Source of the DNA: Rhizobium sp. 16-449-1b
GTDB lineage: Bacteria; Pseudomonadota; Alphaproteobacteria; Rhizobiales; Rhizobiaceae
Reading direction: 5' to 3'
Assembly (NCBI RefSeq): GCF_017741935.1
Contig: NZ_JAGHMH010000021.1
Location: forward strand, 124,001-188,000
Length of the DNA stretch: 64,000 nucleotides
Shown: one piece after another, positions 26,915-36,030 of the stretch
How positions within the stretch are numbered: the first letter of the stretch is position 1
Layout of the letters: every line of letters begins with the position of its first letter
Notes under the pieces: model-generated
The model's database searches: none
What the model was told of the DNA's origin: nothing
The model's input: only the letters and a program-made list of their open reading frames with translations
Translations under genes and position numbers: made by a program

Positions 26915-27093
26915 ATCACGTATACATGATTTTGCATTTTATGTAGACGAAAAGTCGTGCACGATTTTGCGCCGTTTTGGACGCCATTCGACGCCGGACT
27001 CGTTTTATCTCAATGAATACATACTTATAAGACTTAAGCGCGGCGATTGGCGCGCCTATCGATACGGACTGGCATCAATGTTGCATACGTGAT
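26915..27093. promoter_or_regulatory. Promoter region of the BMP transporter operon with two operator-like sites
   Basis: ATCACGTATACATGAT at 26915-26930 contains the exact reverse complement of the site before gntR and is itself a partial palindrome around GTATAC. GCATACGTGAT at 27083-27093 is a one-mismatch copy 31 bp before the ATPase start. The interval is markedly AT-rich. Three sites around one GntR gene and its neighbour make it the likely operator set. Confidence 0.6.
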
Positions 27094-27123
27094 TATAGAG
27101 ATCATGTAGCCAAGATTGTCATC

Positions 27124-28695
27124 ATGCCACATACGATATCGCCACATACCGAACACCGCCTCGAGCTGCGAGGGATCCGCAAGGCCTATCCGGCCGTCGT
27201 CGCCAATGACGGAATCGACCTTTGCGTCCGTCCAGGCGAAATCCACGCCGTCGTCGGCGAGAACGGTGCCGGCAAGTCGACGCTCATGAAGATCATCTAC
27301 GGCATGGTGCGGCCAGATTCCGGCGAACTGTTGTGGGATGGACGCGAGGTGTCGATCGCCTCGCCCGCTGATGCGCAGAAGCTCGGCATCGGCATGGTGT
27401 TCCAGCACTTCGCGCTGTTCGACACGCTGTCGGTGGCGGAAAACATCGCGCTGGCTTTGCCGGGCCGGCCGGCGATCGAACCGTTGTCGAGAAGGATTGC
27501 TGAGGTAGCGGCGCGCTATGGCCTGCCGGTGGACCCGGAGCGGCACATCTACACCATGTCGGTCGGCGAGCGGCAGCGGGTCGAGATCATCCGCGCGCTT
27601 CTGCAAAATCCGCGCCTGCTCATTCTCGACGAGCCGACCTCGGTGCTGACACCTCAGGCGGTCGAAACGCTGTTTATAACGCTGCGCCAGATCGCGGCCG
27701 AGGGATGCAGCATTCTCTATATAAGCCACAAGCTGAACGAGATCAGGGATCTCTGCCACACCGCGACCATCCTGCGCGGCGGCCGGGTTACCGGCATGTG
27801 CGATCCGAGGCAGGAAAGCCCGGCCTCGATGGCCCGGATGATGATCGGCGCCGATCTCCCGAGCTTTCGCCATCGCGGCGACACATCGGCCGGCAAGACG
27901 CGTCTCAGCGTGTCCGGTCTGACGCTTGCCACACAGGACCCGTTCGGGACAGCACTAGGCGACATCAGTTTTGCGGTGCGCGGCGGCGAGGTTCTCGGCA
28001 TCGCCGGCGTATCGGGCAATGGCCAGCAGGAACTGCTGGCTGCACTTTCCGGCGAAACGCCGCTGTCGAACGCCCAAACGATCACGATTGACGGCACGCC
28101 GGCGGGCCACCGCGATCCGTCCGGCCGGCGGCGGCTTGGCCTCTGCTCCGTTCCAGAGGATCGGCTGAAGCAGGGTTCGGTTCCCTCGCTGCCGCTCTTG
28201 GAGAACGTGCTGCTTACCGCCAATCGCAACGGCGCCGTACGCGCCGGCCTCATCCGCTTCGATCGCGTCAAGGCCTATGCCGAGCGTTGCATCCAGGCCT
28301 TCGACGTCAGGACGCCGGGCGCACAGGCGCGGGCCGGCAGCCTGTCGGGCGGCAATCTCCAGAAATTCATCATCGGCCGCGAGATCCTGCAGGAGCCGGG
28401 CGTGTTGATCGTCTCGCAACCGACCTGGGGCGTGGATGTCGGCGCGGCACTCGTCATCCGCCAGGCGCTGCTCGACCTGCGCGATCGGGGTGCGGCGATC
28501 GTCGTGATCTCCGAGGAACTCGACGAACTCTTCGAGATCTCCGACCAGATCGCCGTCATCGCCGGCGGCCGGCTGACCGCGGCCATACCGATCGCCGATG
28601 CCAACCGCGATGCGATCGGCATTGCCATGTCCGGCCAGACTACCGGCGACGAGCCAGATGAACGCGCCAGCAAGGAGCTTGCCCATGCGCTTTGA
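27124..28695 (+). CDS. ABC transporter ATPase, nucleoside/BMP type (two ATPase domains)
   Basis: 523 residues holding two fused nucleotide-binding domains. Domain 1: Walker A GENGAGKST, signature MSVGERQRVEI, Walker B LLILDEPTSVL. Domain 2 is degenerate in Walker A (GVSGNGQQE) but keeps LSGGNLQKFIIGRE; Walker B is VLIVSQPTWGVD (Gln for Glu-type residues), as usual in this RbsA/YufO-like class. Energises import by the two permeases encoded next; overlaps the first by 11 bp. Confidence 0.93.
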   Translation: MPHTISPHTEHRLELRGIRKAYPAVVANDGIDLCVRPGEIHAVVGENGAGKSTLMKIIYGMVRPDSGELLWDGREVSIASPADAQKLGIGMVFQHFALFDTLSVAENIALALPGRPAIEPLSRRIAEVAARYGLPVDPERHIYTMSVGERQRVEIIRALLQNPRLLILDEPTSVLTPQAVETLFITLRQIAAEGCSILYISHKLNEIRDLCHTATILRGGRVTGMCDPRQESPASMARMMIGADLPSFRHRGDTSAGKTRLSVSGLTLATQDPFGTALGDISFAVRGGEVLGIAGVSGNGQQELLAALSGETPLSNAQTITIDGTPAGHRDPSGRRRLGLCSVPEDRLKQGSVPSLPLLENVLLTANRNGAVRAGLIRFDRVKAYAERCIQAFDVRTPGAQARAGSLSGGNLQKFIIGREILQEPGVLIVSQPTWGVDVGAALVIRQALLDLRDRGAAIVVISEELDELFEISDQIAVIAGGRLTAAIPIADANRDAIGIAMSGQTTGDEPDERASKELAHAL

Positions 28696-29761
28696 ACCGC
28701 GTCCCAATCCCTCGCGCATCATGATCTTGATGTCGCCGGTCATCGCGATCGCGCTGACGTCGATCGTTGCCATGGCGCTCTTCGCGCTCGCCGGCCAGAA
28801 CCCACTTGAAGCGCTGATCACCTTCCTGACCGCGCCACTCGCCGATCTCTACGGTTTCGGCGAACTGCTGATCAAGGCAGCACCCCTGGTGCTGATCGGC
28901 GTCGGGCTCGCGATCGGTTTTCGCGCCGGCATCTGGAACGTCGGCGCCGAAGGGCAACTGACCGTGGGCGTCATCTTCGCCGGCTATGTCGCGCTTAAAT
29001 ACGGGCCAGCCGGCGGCTGGTGGGTTCTGCCATTGATGGTGATCGCCGGCGCCGTTGGCGGCATCTTCTGGGCGGCCATTCCAGCGCTGTTGCGGGTCAG
29101 GTTCAATGCCAGCGAAATCCTGGTCAGCCTGATGTTGAACTATGTCGCCGCACTCTGGCTGTCCTGGTTGATCTTCGGCCTCTGGCGCGATCCGGCCGGG
29201 TTCAACTTCCCGCAGTCGGAACCGCTGGCGCCGGATGCCCTCTTCCCGATCCTGATCGAGGATACCCGAGCGAACGTCAGCGTACTCTTCGCGCTCGGCG
29301 CGGTGCTGGCGGGCTGGCTATTCATGAACCGTAGCTTCGCCGGCTTCCAGCTCAAGGTCACCGGCCTCTCCGAAGGTGCCGCGCGCTATGCCGGCTTCGG
29401 CGTCAGCCGTGCGGTCTGGATCGGCATGCTGGCGAGCGGTGCGGCGGCTGGCATCGCCGGCGTCGGCGAGATCGCCGGCCCGCTCGCACAGATCTTCCCG
29501 ACCGCCTCGCCAGGCTATGGTTACGCGGCAATCATCGTTGCCTTTCTCGGCCGGTTGCACCCGGTCGGCATCCTGCTCTCCGGCCTCCTGATGGCGCTGC
29601 TCTACCTCTCGGGCGATGTCGCGCAGATGTCGCTCGGCATGCCGTCTTCGATCACCGGCCTGTTGCAGAGCACGCTGCTGTTCTTCCTGCTGACGACTGA
29701 TGTCTTCATTCAATACCGTATCCGCTTCCAGTCCTCCAACCGGCAGGGAGCCGCCGCCTGA
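28685..29761 (+). CDS. ABC transporter permease (nucleoside/BMP type), first
   Basis: 358 residues, about 8-10 membrane segments, family YufP/BmpB (GFRAGIWNVGAEGQLTVGVI, FNASEILVSLMLNYVA, GMLASGAAAGIAGVGEI). ATG 28685 overlaps the ATPase stop, so it is translationally coupled; an upstream extension of the frame lies inside the ATPase gene and is rejected. Confidence 0.92.
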   Translation: MRFEPRPNPSRIMILMSPVIAIALTSIVAMALFALAGQNPLEALITFLTAPLADLYGFGELLIKAAPLVLIGVGLAIGFRAGIWNVGAEGQLTVGVIFAGYVALKYGPAGGWWVLPLMVIAGAVGGIFWAAIPALLRVRFNASEILVSLMLNYVAALWLSWLIFGLWRDPAGFNFPQSEPLAPDALFPILIEDTRANVSVLFALGAVLAGWLFMNRSFAGFQLKVTGLSEGAARYAGFGVSRAVWIGMLASGAAAGIAGVGEIAGPLAQIFPTASPGYGYAAIIVAFLGRLHPVGILLSGLLMALLYLSGDVAQMSLGMPSSITGLLQSTLLFFLLTTDVFIQYRIRFQSSNRQGAAA

Positions 29762-30681
29762 TGGACCAGATCCTTCCCATTCTCGTGGCCACGCTCGTTG
29801 CCGGCACGCCCCTGATCTACGCAGCACTCGGCGAACTCGTCGCCGAACGCTCAGGCGTGCTGAACATGGGCGTCGAGGGCATGATGGTGATCGGCGCGGT
29901 GATTGCCTTCATCGTGATGATGGCGACCGGCAGCCTGTGGCTCGCCGTAGTCGCGGCCATGCTGGCGGCGATGTTGCTCGCCCTCATGTTCGCGGTCCTC
30001 GCCGTCGGCTTCCGCGCCAACCAGATCGCGGTCGGGCTGGCATTGACGATCTTCGGCACCAGCCTGGCCTCGTTCATCGGCAAGCCCTACATCGGCATGG
30101 CGATCGTGATCGAGCCTTCGGCGGCATCCAGGCTTGCCGCGAAAATCCCGCTGCTCGGCGTGGTCCTCGGCCAGCTTCATCCGCTGACGTGGCTGTCCTG
30201 GGTCTTCTTCGCCGGTGTCTGGTATTTCCTCAACCGCAGCCGCAGCGGGCTTATCCTGCGCGCCGTCGGTGAATCGCCCACATCCGCGCATGCGCTCGGC
30301 TATCCCGTCAACACGATCCGCTATCTCGCCACGCTGTTCGGCGGCGCGAGCGCCGGCATCGCGGGCGCCTACGTCTCGATCGTCTACACCTCGCTTTGGA
30401 CCGAGGGACTGATCGCCGGGCGCGGCTGGATCGCCGTGGCGCTGGTGGTCTTTTCCACCTGGCGGGCGGGGCGCTGCTTCCTTGGCGCTTATCTCTTCGG
30501 CGGCGCCACCATCGCGCAGCTCTTTGCCCAGGGCGCCGGCATCGGCCTGCCGTCGGAACTCATGTCTGCCCTTCCCTATCTCGTCACCATCGTCGTGCTG
30601 GTGCTGATCTCGCGCAACGCCGCGCTGATGCGCCTCAACGTCCCCGCTTCCCTCGGCAAGCCATTTGCTGCCGAGGGCTGA
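29761..30681 (+). CDS. ABC transporter permease (nucleoside/BMP type), second
   Basis: 306 residues, about 8 membrane segments, family YufQ. Motifs AALGELVAERSGVLNMGVEGMM and FRANQIAVGLALTIFG are typical, and the C-terminal half contains GLIAGRGWIAVALVVFSTWR. The ATG shares its A with the stop codon of the first permease (TGATG), so coupling is tight. The pair forms the heterodimeric channel. Confidence 0.92.
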   Translation: MDQILPILVATLVAGTPLIYAALGELVAERSGVLNMGVEGMMVIGAVIAFIVMMATGSLWLAVVAAMLAAMLLALMFAVLAVGFRANQIAVGLALTIFGTSLASFIGKPYIGMAIVIEPSAASRLAAKIPLLGVVLGQLHPLTWLSWVFFAGVWYFLNRSRSGLILRAVGESPTSAHALGYPVNTIRYLATLFGGASAGIAGAYVSIVYTSLWTEGLIAGRGWIAVALVVFSTWRAGRCFLGAYLFGGATIAQLFAQGAGIGLPSELMSALPYLVTIVVLVLISRNAALMRLNVPASLGKPFAAEG

Positions 30682-30727
30682 AACAGCCGTCCATCACTTA
30701 AACCAAACAACAACAGAGGGAACCGAA

Positions 30728-31828
30728 ATGACCACATTTTCCAGACGCGACTTCCTGAGAACCAGCGCCGCTGGCGCGCTTGCGATCGGCGCGGGCGCCA
30801 AACCGCTTTTCGCCGCCGAAGAACCTCTCAAGGTCGGCGTCATCCATATGGGCGCCATCTCCGATACCGGCTGGGAATACTTCCAGGCCAACGCCTGGAA
30901 ATCGCTCGAAAAGGAATTCGGCGACAAGGTAAAGGTAACGGTGCTCGAAAACATCGCCCAGGTGCAGGATTGCGAGCGCTTGTTCCGCCAGCTTTCCGCA
31001 CAGGGCAACAAGCTGATCTTCGGCACTACCTTCTCGCAATACGCCTCGCTGAAGAAGCTGGCTCCGATGTTGCCCAAGTCGCATTTCGAATGCTGCGCCG
31101 GCATCGAGGCCGGCAACAATCTCGGCGTATTCGAAGCCCGCCACTATGAGGGCACCTACCTCACCGGTATCGCCGCCGGCCGCACGACCAAGACCAACGT
31201 TCTCGGCTGGGTCGGCGCCTTCCCCGTGCCGCAGGTCATCTATAGCCTCAACGCCTTCCTGCTTGGCGCCCGCTCGGTCAATCCCGATGTGACGCTGAAG
31301 GTTGTCTGGGCCAACGCCTGGGTCGATCCCGGCAAGGAAAAGGACGCCGTCGCGGCATTGATCGCACAGGGAGCCGACGTCATCTCCGGCAGCCCCAACA
31401 CGCCGGTGCAGGGACTGGCCGCCGAGGAGAAGGGCGTCTGGTCGATCGGCTCGACGGGCGATTTCTCCGCCTATGTAAAGAAGAAGCAGCTCGTATCCTT
31501 CGAGCTGGATTGGAGTGCCGCACATATCAACGCCGCCAAGGCCGTGATGGCCGGCGACTGGAAGCCGGAGAGCCGCTGGCTCGGCCTCGGACCCGGCGGC
31601 TACGTCAAGATGACGACGAGCAACTCCGAACTGCCGGAATCCGTCGCCGCCGAAATGAAGGCCGCCGAGGCCGCGATTATCAGCGGCAAACTGAAGCCCT
31701 TTGCCGGCGAGATCAAGGATCAGAAGGGTGACGTGAAGGTCGCCAAGGGTCAGGAACTCGCAGATGCCGACATCAAGGGCATGACCTGGCTGATCGAAGG
31801 CGTGCAGGGCACCCTGCCGCAGAACTGA
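30728..31828 (+). CDS. BMP-family substrate-binding protein (Tat-type signal)
   Basis: 366 residues. The start at 30728 gives a twin-arginine signal (SRRDFLRTS, then AAGALAIGAG, cleavage near LFAAEE), so it is probably exported folded to the periplasm. The mature protein is a BmpA/PnrA-like domain (VGVIHMGAISDTGWEY; IFGTTFSQYASLKKLA; GADVISGSPNTPVQGLA). BMP proteins bind nucleosides, nucleobases or autoinducer-like ligands. Coupled to the deaminase genes downstream, a pyrimidine, purine or related N-heterocycle is the likely ligand. Confidence 0.9.
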   Translation: MTTFSRRDFLRTSAAGALAIGAGAKPLFAAEEPLKVGVIHMGAISDTGWEYFQANAWKSLEKEFGDKVKVTVLENIAQVQDCERLFRQLSAQGNKLIFGTTFSQYASLKKLAPMLPKSHFECCAGIEAGNNLGVFEARHYEGTYLTGIAAGRTTKTNVLGWVGAFPVPQVIYSLNAFLLGARSVNPDVTLKVVWANAWVDPGKEKDAVAALIAQGADVISGSPNTPVQGLAAEEKGVWSIGSTGDFSAYVKKKQLVSFELDWSAAHINAAKAVMAGDWKPESRWLGLGPGGYVKMTTSNSELPESVAAEMKAAEAAIISGKLKPFAGEIKDQKGDVKVAKGQELADADIKGMTWLIEGVQGTLPQN

Positions 31829-31919
31829 TCGGCGCGCCGACCACACGACATCGCTTCTCCCCTGGTTGGGGAGGAGCATTGCAAACGACGATAGAACAAA
31901 GACATCAAGGGAGACCCCG

Positions 31920-33113
31920 GTGACCGAAACACTGTTCACGAACGCCAAGCTGGCCGACGGCACGCTCAACGATATCCTCGTCTCGGACGGCCGCATCACG
32001 GCGATCAACAAGGCCGGCACGAGCGCGGCCGCCGCCAAGACCGTCGACATTAGCGGCGCGCTTCTGGTCCCGAGTTTCGTCGAGGGGCACATCCATCTCG
32101 ACACCAGCTTCTACGGCGACAAGTGGATCCCGCACAAAGCCTGCACCAACGGCTTCGATGTGCATGAGCGCGTGGCCTTTCAGGCCGAGAATATGGCAGG
32201 TGCCGCGCCGATGGACGAGCGCGCCCGCAAGCAGCTCGACCTCTGCATCGCAAACGGCGCGCTGCAGATGCGCAGCCATGTGATGGTCGACGGCTCGGTG
32301 GGGCTGAAATCGCTGGAGACGATCCTTGCCGTACGCGAGGCCTACAAGGATATCATCGATATCCAGCTGGTGGCGTTTCCGCAGAGCGGCATTCTGAAGA
32401 GCCCCGGCACGCCGGAACTGATGGACGAGGCGATCGGCATGGGCGCCGATCTTGTCGGCGGGCTGGATCCGCTCTCCTTCGACCGCGACATCAAGGGGCA
32501 TCTCGACGTGGTCTTCGGGATTGCCGAAAAGCGCGGCGTTGACGTCGATATCCATCTCCACGACGCCGGTACGATGGGCGCGATGACCATTGAGGAAATC
32601 TGCGCCCGTACCGTGGCACTTGGCATGCAGGGTCATGTCGCCGTGAGCCACGCCTATGGTCTCGGCGACCTTGGACCGGATGCGCTGAAGAAGATCGCTG
32701 CGCTGATCGCCAAGAGCGGCGTCGCGATCATGACCAACGCGCCTGGCAACCACAACTTCCCACCGGTGGCGCTGCTGCGCGCGGCAGGTGTCACGGTCTT
32801 CTCCGGCAACGACAATATCCGCGATTCCTGGTGGCCCTTCGGCGATGGCGACATGCTGCGCCGCGCCGAGATCATTGCCTATCGCTCCGGATTCTACACG
32901 GATACGGAACTCTCCGCCGCCTTTGACGTGGTGACATCAGGAGGCGCCAAGGCGCTCAACCTCGAAGGCTATGGCATTGCGACCGGCGCCAAGGCCGATT
33001 TCGTGACGCTTGCGGCCGAGCACATCCCGGAAGCCGTCGTCGCCATTCCGAAGCCCCGCCGGGTCTTCAAGCAAGGCCGGCTGGTTGCCGAGAACGGGGT
33101 AGTGGTGCGCTGA
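31920..33113 (+). CDS. Amidohydrolase, cytosine-deaminase type (1)
   Basis: 397 residues from GTG 31920 (AGGGAG 8 bp upstream). Metal-site residues in the expected order: HIHLD (His57, His59), DIHLHD (~205), SHAYGLGDLG, and GNDNIRDSWWPFGDGDML with the conserved Asp. This is the CodA/AtzC branch of the amidohydrolase superfamily, which removes amino or alkylamino groups from pyrimidines, triazines and similar rings. Located immediately after a nucleobase-type importer, it likely attacks the imported ring in the cytoplasm. Exact substrate unknown. Confidence 0.85.
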   Translation: MTETLFTNAKLADGTLNDILVSDGRITAINKAGTSAAAAKTVDISGALLVPSFVEGHIHLDTSFYGDKWIPHKACTNGFDVHERVAFQAENMAGAAPMDERARKQLDLCIANGALQMRSHVMVDGSVGLKSLETILAVREAYKDIIDIQLVAFPQSGILKSPGTPELMDEAIGMGADLVGGLDPLSFDRDIKGHLDVVFGIAEKRGVDVDIHLHDAGTMGAMTIEEICARTVALGMQGHVAVSHAYGLGDLGPDALKKIAALIAKSGVAIMTNAPGNHNFPPVALLRAAGVTVFSGNDNIRDSWWPFGDGDMLRRAEIIAYRSGFYTDTELSAAFDVVTSGGAKALNLEGYGIATGAKADFVTLAAEHIPEAVVAIPKPRRVFKQGRLVAENGVVVR

Positions 33114-34690
33114 TGAACTATCGGAGCCAGCAGACCGAAACAGCCGTCGCGCAATCGCGCGACGGCATGGTGACGACGCCACATTGGGCGGCGAGCGAGG
33201 CCGGCGCCAAGGTGCTGGCGCGCGGCGGCAATGCGATCGAGGCGCTGGTCGCGGCGGGTGCCGCCCTCTCCGTCACGTACCCGCATTTCTGCGGTCTCGG
33301 TGGTGACGCCGTCTGGATGGTCTGTGACCGGGACGGCGACGCGCGCACCTTCCTAGGTATCGGCCAGGCTGCCGCGAAGGCCGAGATCAACGGCGCGATC
33401 CCGCCGCGCGGACCGGCTTCGACGCTGACAACCGCCTGTCTGGTGGATAGCTGGGAAAAGGTCCTCAATCACTCGGCGACGGCCTGGGGCGGCTCCGAGC
33501 AGCTCTCTGCATTGCTTGACGACGCCATCGCGCTCGCCGAAGACGGCTTTGCCGTCAGCCCGTCGCAGACATTCTGGCATGATTTCCGCGCCAGCGAATC
33601 CGCGGCATGGCCGGGCTTTCGCGACCTCTTTCGACGCGAGGGCATCCAGCGACAAACTGATCTGGCACGAACGCTCAAGGCCATTGCCTCCAACGGCGCA
33701 AGGGAATTCTACGAGGGCGAGTTGGCGGATCGGATCGCTCGAGGTCTTGCCGCGACAGGCTCACCGCTGACAGCCGCCGATCTCGCGGCGACACGGACCC
33801 GCATGGTGGAGCCGGTGCGGCTCGCCTATGGCGACACCGTTCTGTTGGCACCGCCCCCGCCGACCCAGGGCATAACCACCCTTGGCATCATGGCCGTGCT
33901 CGCCCAGCTGGCGCCGAAGGACAAGGCACCTGACAGCGCTGCTTATTACCATGCGCTTGTGGAAGCCGTGAAGCAGGCCTTCCTCGATCGCCATCTGATC
34001 GCGGATCCGGAATTCGCCGTCGATGCCACGAAACCGCTTCTGGACCCTGAACGCCTGGCCGCAAAGGCCTCGGCAATCCATCCCAACCGCGCCGTCGACT
34101 GGCCCGTACCCTACAGGCAGGGCGACACAGCGCTCTTGGCCGCAGTCGACGCCGACGGCCGGGCCGCCTGCCTGCTGCAAAGCATCTATTTCGATTGGGG
34201 AAGCGGCGTCGTTGCCGGTGACACCGGTATCCTTTGGCAAAACCGGGGCGCAGCCTTCAGCACCGATCCCGCCAGCCCGAATTTCATTCAGCCCGGCAAG
34301 CGGCCCTTCTACACGCTGAACCCTGGCCTTGCACTCAAGGACGGACGCCCGCATCTGGTCTACGGAACACAGGGTGCGGATGGCCAGCCGCAGACATTGG
34401 CGCTGTTGCTCAGCCTGTTGATCGACCATGGGCTTGATCCGTTGGCCGCCCTCTCGAGGCCGCGCTTCCTGCTCGGCCGCACTTTTTCCGATACCCGCGA
34501 CAACCTCAAAATCGAGGAGAACATCGGGGCTGATACGCTCGCGACCCTGGGCTCCATGGGCCACGAAGTCGGGACCATCGCGCGCCTCAGCCCACTTGGC
34601 GGGCAGGCAGGCATCATTCGCATAAATGGAGACGGACAAATGCAAGCAGCTCACGACCCGCGCAGCGATGGCGGAGCCATCGGCCTATGA
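33113..34690 (+). CDS. Gamma-glutamyltransferase-like Ntn hydrolase
   Basis: 525 residues. It matches the gamma-glutamyltranspeptidase fold (GMVTTPHWAASEAGAKVLAR, GGNAIEALVAAGAALSVTYP). The self-cleavage Thr is probably Thr339 in QGDTALLAAVDADGRA, followed by FDWGSGVVAGDTGILWQNRG as in the small subunit. The start Met shares its A with the stop codon of the deaminase gene. No signal peptide is visible, whereas classical GGTs are exported, so a cytoplasmic hydrolase of a gamma-glutamyl or other amide intermediate is more likely than glutathione turnover. Confidence 0.82.
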   Translation: MNYRSQQTETAVAQSRDGMVTTPHWAASEAGAKVLARGGNAIEALVAAGAALSVTYPHFCGLGGDAVWMVCDRDGDARTFLGIGQAAAKAEINGAIPPRGPASTLTTACLVDSWEKVLNHSATAWGGSEQLSALLDDAIALAEDGFAVSPSQTFWHDFRASESAAWPGFRDLFRREGIQRQTDLARTLKAIASNGAREFYEGELADRIARGLAATGSPLTAADLAATRTRMVEPVRLAYGDTVLLAPPPPTQGITTLGIMAVLAQLAPKDKAPDSAAYYHALVEAVKQAFLDRHLIADPEFAVDATKPLLDPERLAAKASAIHPNRAVDWPVPYRQGDTALLAAVDADGRAACLLQSIYFDWGSGVVAGDTGILWQNRGAAFSTDPASPNFIQPGKRPFYTLNPGLALKDGRPHLVYGTQGADGQPQTLALLLSLLIDHGLDPLAALSRPRFLLGRTFSDTRDNLKIEENIGADTLATLGSMGHEVGTIARLSPLGGQAGIIRINGDGQMQAAHDPRSDGGAIGL

Positions 34691-35994
34691 GCAGTTTGTC
34701 CGATAATCTTTTCGACCTCGTCATCCGCAATGTTCGCGTGGAGGAAGATGGTGCCCTCGTCGACATCGCAGTACGCGATGGCTTGATCGCCGCGATCGAA
34801 CCGAATTTCCGCTGCGATGCCGTCTCGGATGTCGACGGCAAAGGCAGCTTCGCGTTCGGCGGCCTCGTGGATACGCATGTGCATCTGGACAAGGCCTGCA
34901 TTCTCGACCGCTGCTCGATCTGCGAGGGAACGCTCGCGGAAGCGGTGCGGGAGACGGCGCGCGCCAAATCCGGCTTTACCGTGGACGACGTTTACGAGCG
35001 AGCCGCCCGCGTCGTCGAAAAGGCGATCTCGCATGGCACGGTGCGGATGCGCACCTTCGTCGAGATCGACCCCCGCGCCGGCTTCCGTTCATTCGAGGCG
35101 ATCAAGCGCATCAGGGCGGATTACGCCTTCGCGATCGATATCGAGATCTGTGCCTTCGCGCAGGACGGCCTCACGAACGAGCCCGAAACCCTGGCCATGC
35201 TCGACGTCGCACTGGCTGACGGCGCAGATCTCATCGGTGGCTGCCCCTACACCGACCCCGATCCAGAAGCGCACATCATCAGGATCTTCGAACTCGCGGT
35301 GAAACACGACGTCGCTGTCGATTTCCACCTCGACTTCAGCCTCGACCCCAACAGAACCGACTTGCCCGCCGTCATCGCCGCCACGAAACGCCACGGTTGG
35401 CAAGGCCGGGTCTCGATCGGCCACGTCACCAACCTCTCGGCATTACCAGAGGCATCGGTAGTCGAAATTGCGAAGAACCTCTCCGAAGCAGGGATCGCCC
35501 TCACCGTCCTGCCCGCCACCGATCTCTTCCTGAACGGTCGCGGCCAAGACCATCTGGTGCCGCGCGGCGTCGCCCCCGCCCACATCCTCGCGGCTCACGG
35601 TGTCGTCACCTCGATTGCAACCAACAACGTCCTCAATCCGTTCACGCCCTACGGAGACGCCTCGCTGATCCGGATGGCCAATCTCTACGCCAATGTCGCG
35701 CAACTCTCCCGGGACGCTGAAATAGCCGAGGTGTTCGATATGGTAGGACACTCGGCGGCGCGCCAGCTCGGCACTCCCTACGGCCTTGCGGTGGGCAGCG
35801 AGGCTACGATCATTCTCATCGACACAGCCGGGCCGAAGGCGGCAGTGCGCGAAATCGGCAGGATTGTCGCGGGCTGGAAGGGCGGCCGGCAGAGTTTTCA
35901 CAATGGCGACCCGCAAATTCACAAGCCGCATCGACAGTGCGATTGTCCAAATCAAGCAATAACTTGCATGACGGAGCTCAGCGATCCGGTATAG
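34687..35994 (+). CDS. Amidohydrolase, cytosine-deaminase type (2), with Asp-to-Asn change
   Basis: 435 residues. HVHLD (His64, His66), DFHLDFS (~208), SIGHVTN (~246) supply the His ligands. In the place of the conserved metal/catalytic Asp (NDNIRD in its neighbour) it reads ATNNVLNPFTPYGDASL, Asn at ~313. It overlaps the GGT-like gene by 4 bp (ATGA). The last ~25 residues (after QSFHNGDPQ) are rich in Cys/His/Gln and unlike the family. A paralogue of the first amidohydrolase with probably a different step in the same pathway. Confidence 0.82.
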   Translation: MSSLSDNLFDLVIRNVRVEEDGALVDIAVRDGLIAAIEPNFRCDAVSDVDGKGSFAFGGLVDTHVHLDKACILDRCSICEGTLAEAVRETARAKSGFTVDDVYERAARVVEKAISHGTVRMRTFVEIDPRAGFRSFEAIKRIRADYAFAIDIEICAFAQDGLTNEPETLAMLDVALADGADLIGGCPYTDPDPEAHIIRIFELAVKHDVAVDFHLDFSLDPNRTDLPAVIAATKRHGWQGRVSIGHVTNLSALPEASVVEIAKNLSEAGIALTVLPATDLFLNGRGQDHLVPRGVAPAHILAAHGVVTSIATNNVLNPFTPYGDASLIRMANLYANVAQLSRDAEIAEVFDMVGHSAARQLGTPYGLAVGSEATIILIDTAGPKAAVREIGRIVAGWKGGRQSFHNGDPQIHKPHRQCDCPNQAITCMTELSDPV

Positions 35995-36030
35995 ATGGTC
36001 ATCGTCTAACCAGCACCAGCCAGGGCTCCC

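Noticed and set aside
30698..32104. 468-codon minus-strand frame
   Set aside because: Antisense to the BMP binding protein and deaminase start; no domain recognised.
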